DNA of 64,000 bases from Terriglobia bacterium (GCA_035712365.1 DASTAW010000033.1:62001-126000); one strand, 5' to 3'. Counted from the first letter of the stretch, positions 17,073-26,197 are shown. Notes: generated by a model from the sequence alone, not told the origin. Program-made: numbers and translations.

Positions 17073-17332
17073 CGAAGCACCTCCTAAGGCACTTCCTTGA
17101 ATTCATGCTCTCCCCATCTGTAAGCAACCCTGTGCCCACTTTCCGAGCCAATCGGGCTACCTGCCAGTTCCCAGACTGGTAGACGTAGATGTATGGAGCC
17201 TGGTTTCATAAACCGTCCGGTCAGATTACACGGTTAACGTAAAATTTACATTCAAAATCCCTCCTTATTTGAAACAAGACACTTTGCATCCGTCTCTTTC
17301 GCGGTGTACACTTCCGGCACCGAGGAGGAGCC

Positions 17333-19282
17333 ATGGACAATGTGGAGGGCATCAGCAGAAGGGACTTTCTGATGAGCGTTGGGATTGCCGGGGGCGCGGC
17401 GGCGGCCGGTACAGGACCACTGTCAGCCGCAAGTCTTGTTCCAGAAGCGCCGCAAGACGACGCGCCGGCAGAAGCCGAAAAATCGGGCTTACTGGGCGCC
17501 ATGCGGCCGCAGCAGAACCAGTTTCGCAACCTGATGGATCTTTCGGGCTTCTGGCAATTTCAGCTTGACCCGAAAAGCGAGGGCGAGCAGGCCAACTGGA
17601 AGGACGGTTTGCCCTCGCCGCGCGTGATTCCGGTTCCCGCCAGTTGGAACGACTTGTTTGACGACGCCGCCAACTACCTCGGCTACGCCTGGTACTCGCA
17701 TGAGGCGTGGATTCCCACGGCGTGGCAGGGCCAGCGGATTTTCCTGCGGGTCTATTCCGTCAACTACGCTGCCAAAGTATGGATGAATGGCGTCCTGCTG
17801 GGCGAGCACCTGGGCGGGCATCTGCCCTTTGCGTTTGAGGTCTCAAGCCACGCGCGCCTCGGCGCTCCCAACCGCATTGTCATCCGCGTGGAGAATCTGC
17901 AGAAGCCCGATCGTGTTCCGCCCGCCAATCCGCCTGGTCGTCGCGGCTTCTTCAACGGTTTCCCCGACACCACCTATGACTTCTTTCCTTATGCCGGCAT
18001 TCACCGGCAGGTGGCGCTCTACACCTGCCCCCAGACGCACATCGAAGACATCACGATAACCACAGAAATTAGCGGCCAGGACGGCGTCATCAAGATAGCT
18101 GCGCGGGCGAGTGACGGCTGGAGCGGCAACGGGCGTGCCGTGGTCGAAACCGGGTCCGGCGGCGCCCCTGCCACGGCAGACATGAAGTACTCAAATGGCG
18201 AAGCGCATGCGGAACTGAGGCTGCCGGCGGCGCGATTCTGGTCTCCCGATCATCCCCATCTCTATCCGCTCACCCTGGAATTGCTGGAGGCTGGAAAGCC
18301 GGCCGATGCTTACCAGCTTGAAATCGGCGTCCGCACCTTCACCGCCAGCGGCGAGCAACTGCTGCTGAATGGTAAGCCTATAGAGCTGCGGGGATTTGGC
18401 AAGCACGAAGATTTTCCCTTGCACGGCAAGGGACTCGACCACGCGCAACTCGTTCGGGATTATGAGCTGCTGAAGTGGGTGGGCGCGAACTCTTACCGCA
18501 CGTCGCACTACCCCTACTCCGAAGAAGCCATGGAACTGGCCGACCGCTACGGCATTATGATTATTGATGAAATCCCGGCCGTGGGATTGAACTTCTCTGA
18601 GAACGAAGCGTACATCCAGGCCTGGACAAAGATGGCCAGCAGCCAGCTTCGCAGCCTGATCGCGCGCGACAAGAACCATCCGAGCGTCATCATGTGGTCC
18701 GTCGCCAACGAGCCCGGCGCGGGCCGTCCGCTCTCTGGCCAGACGGCTGGCCAGAGCGCCGTCGCCGCCGGCGATGGTTACTTTAACCAGTTGGTGGGGC
18801 TGGCCCATAAGCTCGACGCCACGCGTCCCGTCACCTTCGCCGCCGTGCAGGGCGGACCGGCGGAATGGCTGGCGCACGTGGACGTGGTGGCGCTCAACCG
18901 CTATTACGGCTGGTACACCCTGGGCGGCCAGCTCGACGCAGCGATCCAGGCGCTTGCCAAAGAACTGGACGCGCTGCACGCTTCCTATCCAAAGCCCACG
19001 ATCTTTACCGAGTTCGGGGCGGAGGCCCTGCCGGGCTCGCACGGCACGCCGGCGGAAATGTGGTCGGAAGAATATCAGGCGGAAACCATCAGCCGCTACC
19101 TCGACGTTGCGGCCCAGCGCTCGATGGCGGGGACCCTGATGTGGTGCTTTGCGGACTTTAAAACGTCACAGAGCATCATCCGCACCAACGGCATGAACAA
19201 TAAAGGCGTCTTTACGCGCGACCGGCACCCCAAGCAAGCCGCGAACATGCTCCACGAGCGGTGGCGAGGGGAAGGCGTTTAG
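17333..19282 (+). CDS. Glycoside hydrolase family 2 (beta-glucuronidase-like), Tat-exported
   Basis: A 649-residue glycosidase. The N-terminus has a twin-arginine signal (SRRDFLMSVGIAGGAAAA), so it is folded before export. The sugar-binding domain (residues 70-215) is followed by an immunoglobulin-like domain and a TIM barrel with acid/base Glu460 in SVANEPG and nucleophile Glu560 in FTEFGAEA. Motifs LLNGKPIELRGFGKHEDFPLHG and YRTSHYPYSEE are typical of beta-glucuronidases. The substrate could be a glucuronide or beta-galactoside. GAGGAGG precedes the ATG. It is flanked by paralogous YXWGXW genes read in the opposite direction. Confidence 0.9.
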   Translation: MDNVEGISRRDFLMSVGIAGGAAAAGTGPLSAASLVPEAPQDDAPAEAEKSGLLGAMRPQQNQFRNLMDLSGFWQFQLDPKSEGEQANWKDGLPSPRVIPVPASWNDLFDDAANYLGYAWYSHEAWIPTAWQGQRIFLRVYSVNYAAKVWMNGVLLGEHLGGHLPFAFEVSSHARLGAPNRIVIRVENLQKPDRVPPANPPGRRGFFNGFPDTTYDFFPYAGIHRQVALYTCPQTHIEDITITTEISGQDGVIKIAARASDGWSGNGRAVVETGSGGAPATADMKYSNGEAHAELRLPAARFWSPDHPHLYPLTLELLEAGKPADAYQLEIGVRTFTASGEQLLLNGKPIELRGFGKHEDFPLHGKGLDHAQLVRDYELLKWVGANSYRTSHYPYSEEAMELADRYGIMIIDEIPAVGLNFSENEAYIQAWTKMASSQLRSLIARDKNHPSVIMWSVANEPGAGRPLSGQTAGQSAVAAGDGYFNQLVGLAHKLDATRPVTFAAVQGGPAEWLAHVDVVALNRYYGWYTLGGQLDAAIQALAKELDALHASYPKPTIFTEFGAEALPGSHGTPAEMWSEEYQAETISRYLDVAAQRSMAGTLMWCFADFKTSQSIIRTNGMNNKGVFTRDRHPKQAANMLHERWRGEGV

Positions 19283-19315
19283 TGTAGTGCGTCAGCGATA
19301 TTGGCGCTTGTGGCC

Positions 19316-19354
19316 CCCACCTTCAGGTGGGCACGTGCCGAGCTAGAGCTCGGC
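19316..19354. repeat. Two adjacent hairpins
   Basis: CCCACCTTCAGGTGGG (19316-19331) and GCCGAGCT-AG-AGCTCGGC (19337-19354) are perfect inverted repeats between the convergent GH2 and YXWGXW genes. They resemble the double-hairpin REP elements elsewhere in the window and may also act as a bidirectional end of transcription, although no T-run is present. Confidence 0.55.
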
Positions 19355-19442
19355 GCTGCATGGGCAGGTCCTGCTTGTGCGCGAGCGCGCGGGTGCTGTG
19401 CCGGGCTCAGGCATGGCAACCCGCGTCGCTGCGCTCGCGCAA

Positions 19443-20534
19443 CTAGTGGCGACCGCCTCGCCCACCGTGGTTGTTTCCCCCACCGTGGCCGTTTCCTCCG
19501 CCGCGCATTTCATGCGGCGCAGAATTGCCATGCTGCTGCGGCGCGGGGCGGTTCTCAACCCGGCGCACTTCCTGCGGCCGGGCCTGTGGCTGGTTGCGCT
19601 CAAAAGAACGCTGCTGGTTGTTGGTGTACGCGGGCCGCTGGTTCACCCGCTCAACGGGAGCACGGTTATCAAAGCGTGCATTCTGTTCTGCGGGGCGCGA
19701 AATTTCGCGGCCGCGCGTTGTTGGCGAAGGCCCGCTATGCGGAGCTCCGGCCCGGTCGGCGCGAACAGCATCGCGTCCATGGAACTCTCCCGCCCTCGGC
19801 GTTGCCGTTACTTCCGGACGCCCGTGATTAACGGAGGCCCGCTGCATGCGGTCTGACCGCGCAAACTGCTGCTGCCGCATCTGCTCGCCAACGGGACCAA
19901 ACCGCCGGCCGCGCTCAGCCGACAGTTGTTCGCGCGTGGGGCGGGCATTGATGCCACCCCGGCCACCGTTATAGCTGACGCGGGGACCCCTTTCGTTCAC
20001 CACCACCCTTTGGTTGTAAACGTTTGTGATGTGGACGTTGGTGATATGGTTCACCTCGCGGTTATAATAATAATTTCCGCCGCGCCAGTAGCCGCCGTAG
20101 TAGCCGTGGCCGGTATAGCCAAACCCGTAGTTAATCCCTCCGTAGAACCCGACCGAGAGTCCCCAATAACCGGGATACCAGCGATAGCCGCCGCCATAAA
20201 AGCCCCAATAGCCCGGAGTCCAAAGCGCGCCGACAAAGGGCGCAGTCACCCAAGTGCCCGGCACCCAGTAGTATCCCGAAGCCGGGTCCCAGGCCCAGTA
20301 GCCAGGCGTCCACATATATCCAGGAGCCGGACAGGGCGGTTGCACATAAACCGGCAGCGCCGGCGGACCGAAGTTGACAAAGATTCCCACGCTCATCCGC
20401 GCAAACGACGGCGCAGGGGCCGCTGCCATCGCCAGCATCAGCAGCAGCGCCCCAATCAGTCCCGCCACAACAGGCCGCCTGCCCGCATGGCTGATGCTTT
20501 CGAGTCGGATCTCATTCATGTTGTGTTTTCTCAC
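19443..20534 (-). CDS. YXWGXW repeat-containing exported protein, copy 2
   Basis: A paralog of the protein at 15723-17072. The best start is GTG at 20534, because GGAGG (20541-20545 on the complementary strand) stands 6 bases before it; the open frame runs further to 20684 without support. A hydrophobic export segment (VVAGLIGALLLMLAMAAAP) is followed by aromatic repeats (WTPGYWAWDP, WVPGTW, WTPGYWGFYGGG, WYPGYWG) and a Tyr/Gly-rich region nearly colinear with copy 1. The C-terminus diverges and ends in a Gly/His-rich tail (GGGNGHGGGNNHGGRGGRH), which could bind metal. Confidence 0.85.
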   Translation of the reverse strand: MRKHNMNEIRLESISHAGRRPVVAGLIGALLLMLAMAAAPAPSFARMSVGIFVNFGPPALPVYVQPPCPAPGYMWTPGYWAWDPASGYYWVPGTWVTAPFVGALWTPGYWGFYGGGYRWYPGYWGLSVGFYGGINYGFGYTGHGYYGGYWRGGNYYYNREVNHITNVHITNVYNQRVVVNERGPRVSYNGGRGGINARPTREQLSAERGRRFGPVGEQMRQQQFARSDRMQRASVNHGRPEVTATPRAGEFHGRDAVRADRAGAPHSGPSPTTRGREISRPAEQNARFDNRAPVERVNQRPAYTNNQQRSFERNQPQARPQEVRRVENRPAPQQHGNSAPHEMRGGGNGHGGGNNHGGRGGRH

Positions 20535-20747
20535 CACGCACCTCCAGCGTTTGACCCCGGCCCCGGCAAATTTATCCGCCGTGCTCCTTCGCAAGCCTCC
20601 CTCCATTCCGACCGGGATTTGGCAAGGTACTGATTCGACAAGTAATGATAGTGATAATGGAGCGCACGCCTGAGAACCTGGCACGGCAAATTTCTCCGAG
20701 GCGAAGTAAAACTTACCTCACCGCAAGTACTTCAAGACTGGTTAGAG

Positions 20748-21845
20748 TTACGGAGTTATTGATCGTGAAGATAACCTTGGGGACGGGTAATCCACTTTGA
20801 AGTCATTGCGGGAATTGATCACCGTGAAGCCACCATCCGGACGCGCGGAAACCTCGAGATAGTGGCCCTGGTCCGGCTGCTTGTGCGCGTTGGCGATGTA
20901 GTCCGGTCCGGCATTGGCGTCCTTGCCGGCTGCCTCCGAATAGTGAAGCTGCCAGATGCGCTCGCGGCCCGGCGCTTCGTAGATCCGCTGCCACGCCTCG
21001 GGCGTGCCGCCCTTCGTCGCGCCATTGTCGATAAGGGTCACGCGCGGCTCGATCGCCCAAACGAGCGCCTTGGAATTCGAGATGGATTCCCCGTGATGAC
21101 TGGCCAGGAAGACGCCAATCCGGCCCAGCCGGTTCACCGGGCACATCAGCGCGATTTCTTTGTTCCAGGTGAGGTCACCAAGATCGACAAAACGGAATTT
21201 CCCATAAGTCAGCACTATGCCCGACGACTGGGCGTTCTCCGAAGGATCCATCTCCATGGGCCTGGTTTCGTTGCAATACGGGTTCGCCTGGCCGGCGCCG
21301 TCGAGCGGCTGTTCGAGATGCCTGCCCGCCGCCGCAACCACCACGACTTTCACCCCGCGTAGCGGGATTGTGTCGCCGGGCTTCACCACTCGATGCCGCC
21401 CCTTTTGCGTGGCCTTCAGGTAGGCGGAATAAAGCTTGGGGCCATCCGCGCTTTTCTCTACGTCCGGGCCGTGGTCCAGGAAGTTGTCTATGGGGATGCG
21501 CTCGGCGAGCTGCGGCACTCCGCCGACATGGTCGGCGTGATAGTGCGTGATCAGCAGAAAATTGATGCGATTGATTCCCGCCAGCTTCGCAGCCTGCACA
21601 ATGCGGTCCGCATCGCGGCCGTTGAAGCCCGCCCAGCCCGCATCCACCAGCAGCGACTGGTGAGCCGGCGTCACAATCAGCGTGGACTGCCCACCCTCAA
21701 CATCGATGACGTAGATCTGCAGGTTCGCCGGATTCGCGGCTGCTTGCGCGCGCGCGCCAGGGCTGGCGGCGAAAACAGGTCGCAAGCCCGGCCACGCGGC
21801 CAGCGCAAAAAGAGCGATAAAGGTGAATGCGGATTTCATTCGCAT
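20748..21845 (-). CDS. Exported metallo-beta-lactamase fold hydrolase (ComEC/Rec2-like domain)
   Basis: A secreted MBL-fold protein. The start is placed at the Met at 21845 because GGAGAG stands upstream and the sequence MRMKSAFTFIALFALAAWPG is a clear signal peptide; the frame upstream to 21980 lacks support. The metal motif is THYHADHVGGVP, followed by DHG and the later ASHHGES. The arrangement resembles the stand-alone C-terminal hydrolase domain of the DNA-uptake protein ComEC. The natural substrate is unknown. The 5' flank contains REP-like sequence (21893-22012). Confidence 0.85.
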   Translation of the reverse strand: MRMKSAFTFIALFALAAWPGLRPVFAASPGARAQAAANPANLQIYVIDVEGGQSTLIVTPAHQSLLVDAGWAGFNGRDADRIVQAAKLAGINRINFLLITHYHADHVGGVPQLAERIPIDNFLDHGPDVEKSADGPKLYSAYLKATQKGRHRVVKPGDTIPLRGVKVVVVAAAGRHLEQPLDGAGQANPYCNETRPMEMDPSENAQSSGIVLTYGKFRFVDLGDLTWNKEIALMCPVNRLGRIGVFLASHHGESISNSKALVWAIEPRVTLIDNGATKGGTPEAWQRIYEAPGRERIWQLHYSEAAGKDANAGPDYIANAHKQPDQGHYLEVSARPDGGFTVINSRNDFKVDYPSPRLSSRSITP

Positions 21846-21892
21846 AATGGCCCTCTCCGGGTGTGGATTGGCTTTCTCTCGCGCCATGCATT

Positions 21893-22012
21893 GTAGCGCG
21901 GATCGGTATGGCTCGTGGCTCTTGTTCTGGTAGCGTGGACCTTCGGTCTGGAGGTCCGCGGCCTTTTGGTCGAAAAGCACGTAAACCGCAGGCAGTGAGG
22001 ACCCTGCGCTAC
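21893..22012. repeat. REP-like region (GTAGCGCGG...CTGCGCTAC)
   Basis: A 120-base stretch between two genes starts with GTAGCGCGGAT and ends with GACCCTGCGCTAC. It contains internal inverted arms such as GTGGACCTTCGGTCTGGAGGTCC. It shares the GTAG/CTAC ends with the other elements and words such as GGACC and CCGCGGCC with the copies at 22511-22535 and 23328-23355. Confidence 0.5.
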
Positions 22013-22016
22013 GTTC

Positions 22017-22487
22017 TTAAAACGGCTGCCAGTTGGCGCTTGAGACGTACACGCTCTGCCCGTGGCCGGTGCTGTTGTCTTTGAGCGACAGGCAATAGAG
22101 CTGCCCTCGATTGAAACTGGCTTCGAGGGTGTGGTCCGTGCCGATCCAGGTCAGATGGAGCCCGTCGGCAAAATCCGTGGTGCTGGTGTCGGCCGCGCCG
22201 AGCGTCTGCTGCACGTTCGCGACCGCGGGAGTGCTCCTCAAACTTTGCGGGTGCGTCGTGCCGACGCCGGGCGCTTCCACCGTGCGGCCGTAATCCTCCG
22301 CCACCATGGAGTTGAAGAAATCCTGGATACGAGTGTCGCGCTCAGCGATTCGCGCGGCTGCCTGCGCCTTCTCCGCCCGCGGCTCGTAAACTTTGACGAA
22401 GGCGATCATCGCGGTGACTACCGCCAGCAAGACAAGCTGGACAACAATCACGCGCGTTGGAATCTTGCCAGTCTCGGATGAATTCAA
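22017..22487 (-). CDS. Hypothetical membrane-anchored protein
   Basis: A protein of about 156 residues that I do not recognise. One membrane helix (TRVIVVQLVLLAVVTAMIAFVKVY) near the N-terminus is followed by a short helical stretch and a C-terminal domain with a GLHLTWIGTDHTLEASFNRGQLYCLSL segment. The start is uncertain. The frame reaches 22586, but that upstream part lies in REP-like sequence. TTG at 22487, with GAGG 9 bases upstream, is a plausible start. A pilin-like or periplasmic role is possible but unsupported. Confidence 0.6.
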   Translation of the reverse strand: MNSSETGKIPTRVIVVQLVLLAVVTAMIAFVKVYEPRAEKAQAAARIAERDTRIQDFFNSMVAEDYGRTVEAPGVGTTHPQSLRSTPAVANVQQTLGAADTSTTDFADGLHLTWIGTDHTLEASFNRGQLYCLSLKDNSTGHGQSVYVSSANWQPF

Positions 22488-22510
22488 AATGCAATTCCTC
22501 GCCTTTTGTA

Positions 22511-22616
22511 TCGCGGTCTTTACGTCCCGCGGCCCTTGCTTTAATAAAACGCCTACTGAGGATCGCAAAATAAAATATGATGACAAGCTCGCGTAGCGCC
22601 GCCGTCCCGGCGCTAC
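22511..22616. repeat. REP-like elements upstream of the hypothetical gene
   Basis: GCGGTCTTTACGTCCCGC (near 22513-22530) resembles the copy at 23328-23355. A second short element at 22593-22616 is a hairpin of the form GTAGCGCCG...CGGCGCTAC. Together they occupy most of the spacer and part of the unsupported 5' end of the open frame. Confidence 0.55.
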
Positions 22617-22663
22617 GGAAATCCGTCATTCTATTATGCAATCCTCATTGAGAACCGCAGGCC

Positions 22664-22733
22664 GTAGGGGAGCCCTTCGGGCTCCCGCCGCATTCATTTG
22701 AATCAATAACGGGAGGGCGGAGCCCTCCCCTAC
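22664..22733. repeat. REP pair, family A copy 1 (70 bases)
   Basis: The element begins GTAGGGGAGCCCTTCGGG, whose 8-bp stem is GGGAGCCC-TTC-GGGCTCCC. A spacer containing TTGAATCAA follows, and a second hairpin GGGAGGGC-GGA-GCCCTCCC ends in CTAC. The outer ends are complementary to each other. The O-methyltransferase stop codon lies 2 bases away. The same 70-base layout occurs at 27914-27983 and 28583-28652 beside the transposase gene. Confidence 0.9.
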
Positions 22734-22734
22734 A

Positions 22735-23307
22735 TTATTGCGGAAATCGTGTCACTTCCAGGCCCTTGCCGATGTTCAGCGTAATGGACTCGGCTCCCGG
22801 GCGTTGTCTCACGTGCGCCACATAGTCTTCGAGGCCGTGCGAGAGAATATTGTCTGCCACCACGATTCCACCCTTGGCGATCTGAAGCATGTCGAAGAAG
22901 CGGATGTAATCTTCCTTCTCGCAATCGATCAGGGCAAAATCGACTTCGGAAAGCTGCGGCAGCAGCGAAGCGGCGTCTCCCAGGCGATAATCGACCACCT
23001 GCTCGAGACCAAGGGAGCTCAACGTCTCGCGCGACTCGGCCTGGCGCTCGGCTTCAATCTCAATCGAAATCAGTTTGCCGCCGGCATCTTTCGCCGCAGC
23101 GGTCAGGGCAATGGTTGAAATCCCGCTGGAGCCGCCGATCTCAACCAGCCTCTGTGCGCCCGCGCCAGCCGCCAGCGCGCAAATAAACTCCGCGCTTGCG
23201 GGCTCCAGATTGCGGTGCCGCTCCGCCTGAGGCAGCTTCTTCGCATCCTGCTCCAGCTTCCTCTGCCACAAACGGTCAATCGCCGCCCGCTCCTTTTCTC
23301 CTAGCAT
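22735..23307 (-). CDS. O-methyltransferase (class I, family 3 type)
   Basis: A SAM-dependent methyltransferase of about 190 residues. The start is the Met of MLGEKERAAID at 23307, with AGGAGG 4 bases upstream; the longer frame covers repeat sequence. SAM motif I is LVEIGGSSGISTIAL, followed by ISIEIE and the family motif FALIDCEKEDYIRFFDML, with GGIVVADNILSHG later. Such enzymes methylate catechol-like or small hydroxyl substrates; the substrate here is unknown. The gene is bordered by REP-like repeats on both sides. Confidence 0.85.
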   Translation of the reverse strand: MLGEKERAAIDRLWQRKLEQDAKKLPQAERHRNLEPASAEFICALAAGAGAQRLVEIGGSSGISTIALTAAAKDAGGKLISIEIEAERQAESRETLSSLGLEQVVDYRLGDAASLLPQLSEVDFALIDCEKEDYIRFFDMLQIAKGGIVVADNILSHGLEDYVAHVRQRPGAESITLNIGKGLEVTRFPQ

Positions 23308-23919
23308 CAAACCTCCTGCGGTTCTTGTCGCGCGGTCCTTTACGGCCCGCGGCCCTTCTCTTAGAAAAACACACAAGGACCGCAGCCCACAAGGGCCTGC
23401 GCTACAATCTGAGGCCCGGAGGGCCGATAGATTTTAGCCCACCGCGCAAGCGGTGGGATTCGGGTACGCAGCAAAAGATCCTCGCCCTCTCCGAGGGGAG
23501 AGGGTGCCCCGCAGCGCCGGGGCGGGTGAGGGGCCATTTCCGTGCGAATCAGCGCCCAGCGTTCGCGAACTGCGTCATACGCAGACAGAAGCCGAAAAAT
23601 CTGTCGCTTTGTTCTTGGCATGTCAGTAACCATTTACCCGCGCTTCGATAATTTCCTTTGCATTTAGCGTTACTGAGGTATATAAATTTGCGCGTGTCAT
23701 CGCACTTCACGAGCCCCGTGCGATGATCGAGCCCAATGCGCTTGCGGCCGAGACTTCAGAATTTCTCATTTCGTTTTGCTGAACAGGTTCTCAACATGGG
23801 CATTGGCCCCTGGTCGGGTTACTGCCGTCAGCGGTTTGCCGACGGTGGCCTTTTTCGAAACGAGTAGCCCACGGACAGGAGGAAATTGTCCGCGCCAACC
23901 AGCTGGGCGATACAAGTTG
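23308..23919. other. Repeat-rich divergent intergenic region
   Basis: About 610 bases between the O-methyltransferase and HD genes. Its first part is made of dispersed repeats: 23328-23355 (GCGCGGTCCTTTACGGCCCG), the hairpin CCCACCGC-GCAA-GCGGTGGG near 23438-23457 and the CCCTCTCC/GGTGAGGGG element at 23485-23533. No convincing gene is seen. The remainder must carry the promoter for the HD gene. Confidence 0.55.
23485..23533. repeat. Dispersed repeat, family B copy 1
   Basis: CCCTCTCCGAGGGGAGAGGG is followed by the hairpin TGCCCCGCAGCGCCGGGGCG and GGTGAGGGG. The same outer words, with a different inner hairpin, occur in the opposite orientation at 26309-26358. Confidence 0.6.
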
Positions 23920-25218
23920 ATGGCCAATAAATTTCACGAAATTCGCGATCCTTTACACGTTTTCATCAAATTCGACTCCGGCGAGCGGAGGGTGATCGAC
24001 AGCACTCCGGTGCAAAGGCTGCGTCATATTCATCAGCTAGCGATGAGTTATCTGGTGTATCCGGGGGCCACCCATCGCAGGTTCGAGCACTCCTTGGGGG
24101 TAATGGAACTTGCGGGTCGCGTTTACGATGTCGTTAGCCGTCCGGATAACATCTATCACGAAGTTGTCCGGGAGTTTGTACCGCAGCAACAGGGCTACGA
24201 ATACCAATATTGGCGATTAGTCCTTCGGCTCGCGGCCCTTTGCCACGATTTGGGCCACTTGCCCTTTTCACACGCGGCCGAAAAGGAGCTTCTTCCTGAC
24301 GGCTGGGATCACGAACGCCTTACTATTGAAATAATTCGTTCCGATGAAATGGCACCCCTCTGGAATAATCTTAAGGTCGAACCTGAAGACATCGCCAAGT
24401 TGGCTGTTGGGCCTGCGAAGTATCCTGACTCACTGAATCCGTGGGAGTCGATTCTCTCAGAGATTATTTGCGGCGACGCGTTCGGTGTTGACCGAATGGA
24501 TTACTTGCTTCGGGATTCAAAACACACCGGGGTCCCGTATGGCGGGTTTGATCATTACCGGCTCATTGACACTTTGCGAATTCTCCCCAAACCCGGCGAA
24601 TCTGACGAACCCGAGCTGGGCGTCGAAGAAGGTGGGCTCCAATCTGCCGAGGCTTTGCTTTGGGCCCGTTACTTCATGTACACGCAAGTTTATTTTCATC
24701 CCATCCGGAGAATCTACGATATCCATCTCAAGGATTTCTTGACGGCATGGTTGCAGGGTGGACATTTTCCCACCGACATAGACAAGCTCCTCGAAATCAC
24801 GGATAACGAAGTCACAACCGCCATGCTAAAGAGTTCGGCTGATTCGAACAGTCCTCAACACGACGCCGCACGGCGGATAATCGGGCGTGAACATTTTCGC
24901 CTTCTCTATCAAAGGAATCCGGACGATCTGGCTAAGAATATAGAATGTGTAGATTTGATATTTGAGGCGGTGAAAAAGGAATTCGGCCCTGAGCGGGTGA
25001 GGCGCGATTCATACAGCCAAAAAGGACGCGGAATCGATTTTCCAGTCTACACAAGAGACGGACGCATTGTCTCGTCCGTCTCAATGTCGGAAACCCTGAA
25101 AAAAATCCCCGTATTTGCAGTGGATTATGTTTTCATTGAGCCTTCAGCTCGTCAGGACGCGTTGCGCTGGCTTGGTCAAAACCGTGATACGATAATCAAA
25201 ACAAGGGAGGAAGAGTGA
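23920..25218 (+). CDS. HD-domain phosphohydrolase (SAMHD1/dGTPase-like, YwfO type)
   Basis: A 432-residue HD-superfamily protein. The start is set at ATG 23920 (ANKFHEIRDPLHVFIKF), the usual family start; the frame extends upstream without support. Metal ligands are His57 (RRFEHSLGV), His109-Asp110 (LCHDLGHLPFSH) and a later Asp in GVDRMDYLLRDSKHTGVPYGG, which is the dNTPase-type signature. It is probably a nucleotide hydrolase in the cytoplasm. Only 6 bases separate it from the next gene, so the two form an operon. Comparable enzymes include dGTPases of phage defence, but a housekeeping role is as likely. Confidence 0.85.
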   Translation: MANKFHEIRDPLHVFIKFDSGERRVIDSTPVQRLRHIHQLAMSYLVYPGATHRRFEHSLGVMELAGRVYDVVSRPDNIYHEVVREFVPQQQGYEYQYWRLVLRLAALCHDLGHLPFSHAAEKELLPDGWDHERLTIEIIRSDEMAPLWNNLKVEPEDIAKLAVGPAKYPDSLNPWESILSEIICGDAFGVDRMDYLLRDSKHTGVPYGGFDHYRLIDTLRILPKPGESDEPELGVEEGGLQSAEALLWARYFMYTQVYFHPIRRIYDIHLKDFLTAWLQGGHFPTDIDKLLEITDNEVTTAMLKSSADSNSPQHDAARRIIGREHFRLLYQRNPDDLAKNIECVDLIFEAVKKEFGPERVRRDSYSQKGRGIDFPVYTRDGRIVSSVSMSETLKKIPVFAVDYVFIEPSARQDALRWLGQNRDTIIKTREEE

Positions 25219-25224
25219 GCTTCT

Positions 25225-25767
25225 ATGCTCAAACAATTTCAACAGGACGCCATTCTGTTGTCTCTGGCTGAAGAGTTGCTTGCGAACGGGAGTTGGACTG
25301 GGGAGACCCATTTGCAGAAGGCTACGTATTTTCTGCAAGAGCTTGCGCGTGTTCCGCTTGGCTTCACTTTCATTCTCTATAAGTACGGCCCCTTCTCATT
25401 CGATTTGCGGGATGAGTTGACCGGAATGCAGGCAAACCTGCTGTTGAGCCTCAAGCCTCAGATGCCATACGGTCCGTCCTTGGTTCCCGGCGAGCTCAGC
25501 GGAACTTTCAAATCAGCCTACGAGAAGACAATCTCTCGCTATAGGGACGAGGTGCAGTTTATCGCTAAATGGCTGGGGGGGAAGGGCGTCGCAGAACTCG
25601 AAAGGCTTTCTACGGCTCTGATGGTTACGTTAGCGGATGCCGAACTCTGCGGATCTGACCAGGCTGGTCGTCTGCGCGAATTGAAACCGCACGTTTCATC
25701 GCAAGATGCCGATGCTGCGATCAATGAAGTTTGTAACATGCGAAGAAACTGGCGTGCGGTAGCCTGA
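25225..25767 (+). CDS. YwgA/Panacea-like protein
   Basis: A 180-residue protein with the motif LQKATYFLQELARVPLGFTFILYKYGPFSFDLRDEL, which resembles the core of YwgA-like and Panacea/SocA-type (DUF4065-like) proteins. Panacea domains often act as antitoxin-like or chaperone modules. No signal or membrane segment is present. It starts 6 bases after the HD phosphohydrolase stop, so it probably works with that enzyme, either as its regulator or partner. The family link is by motif resemblance only. Confidence 0.6.
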   Translation: MLKQFQQDAILLSLAEELLANGSWTGETHLQKATYFLQELARVPLGFTFILYKYGPFSFDLRDELTGMQANLLLSLKPQMPYGPSLVPGELSGTFKSAYEKTISRYRDEVQFIAKWLGGKGVAELERLSTALMVTLADAELCGSDQAGRLRELKPHVSSQDADAAINEVCNMRRNWRAVA

Positions 25768-25966
25768 CAGCTACCGTTTTGGTCCTCTCTTCGCTGTTGT
25801 CGGCAGGCGTGCTTATCTCGCAGCACGCACCTGAACGTCGGGCCGGCCGCCGGTAGCTAATCCAACGAATACACGAGTTAGAGGTAACTGGTTTCGGGCG
25901 CCGGTTGCAGCATGGCTGAAGCCACGCATCCCGAGACCAGACCGCCACGGGCTTAGCTACGCGTTC

Positions 25967-26197
25967 CTACCGGGCTTTTTCCGACGTGCGGCTGGCGATC
26001 CAGTTCAGGATGCCGAGCGCCGGGACCCAATAGGGGAAAATTCCGTAGAGCGTGTCGCTCACGGAATGCGAATGGCGGTCAATTGCCAGGAAAGTATTGG
26101 CGCAGAACAGGAGCGTGAGAACCACGGCCAGCCATCCCGCCGCCGAAACCGGCGCGTAAATCCATCTCCAGGGCTTGAACCAGATTCGATTGTTCAT
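25967..26197 (-). CDS. Small hypothetical membrane protein
   Basis: A 76-residue protein with two hydrophobic helices (VSAAGWLAVVLTLLFCANTFLAI and YGIFPYWVPALGILNWIA). The start is the Met of MNNRIWFKPW at 26197; the longer frame to 26338 runs through repeat sequence. The family is not recognised. It ends the minus-strand membrane-protein group. Confidence 0.6.
   Translation of the reverse strand: MNNRIWFKPWRWIYAPVSAAGWLAVVLTLLFCANTFLAIDRHSHSVSDTLYGIFPYWVPALGILNWIASRTSEKAR

Noticed and set aside
17073-17332. Riboswitch in the leader of the YXWGXW gene
   Set aside because: Small inverted arms are present (CTACC...GGTAG), but I could not match the conserved core of any known riboswitch class.
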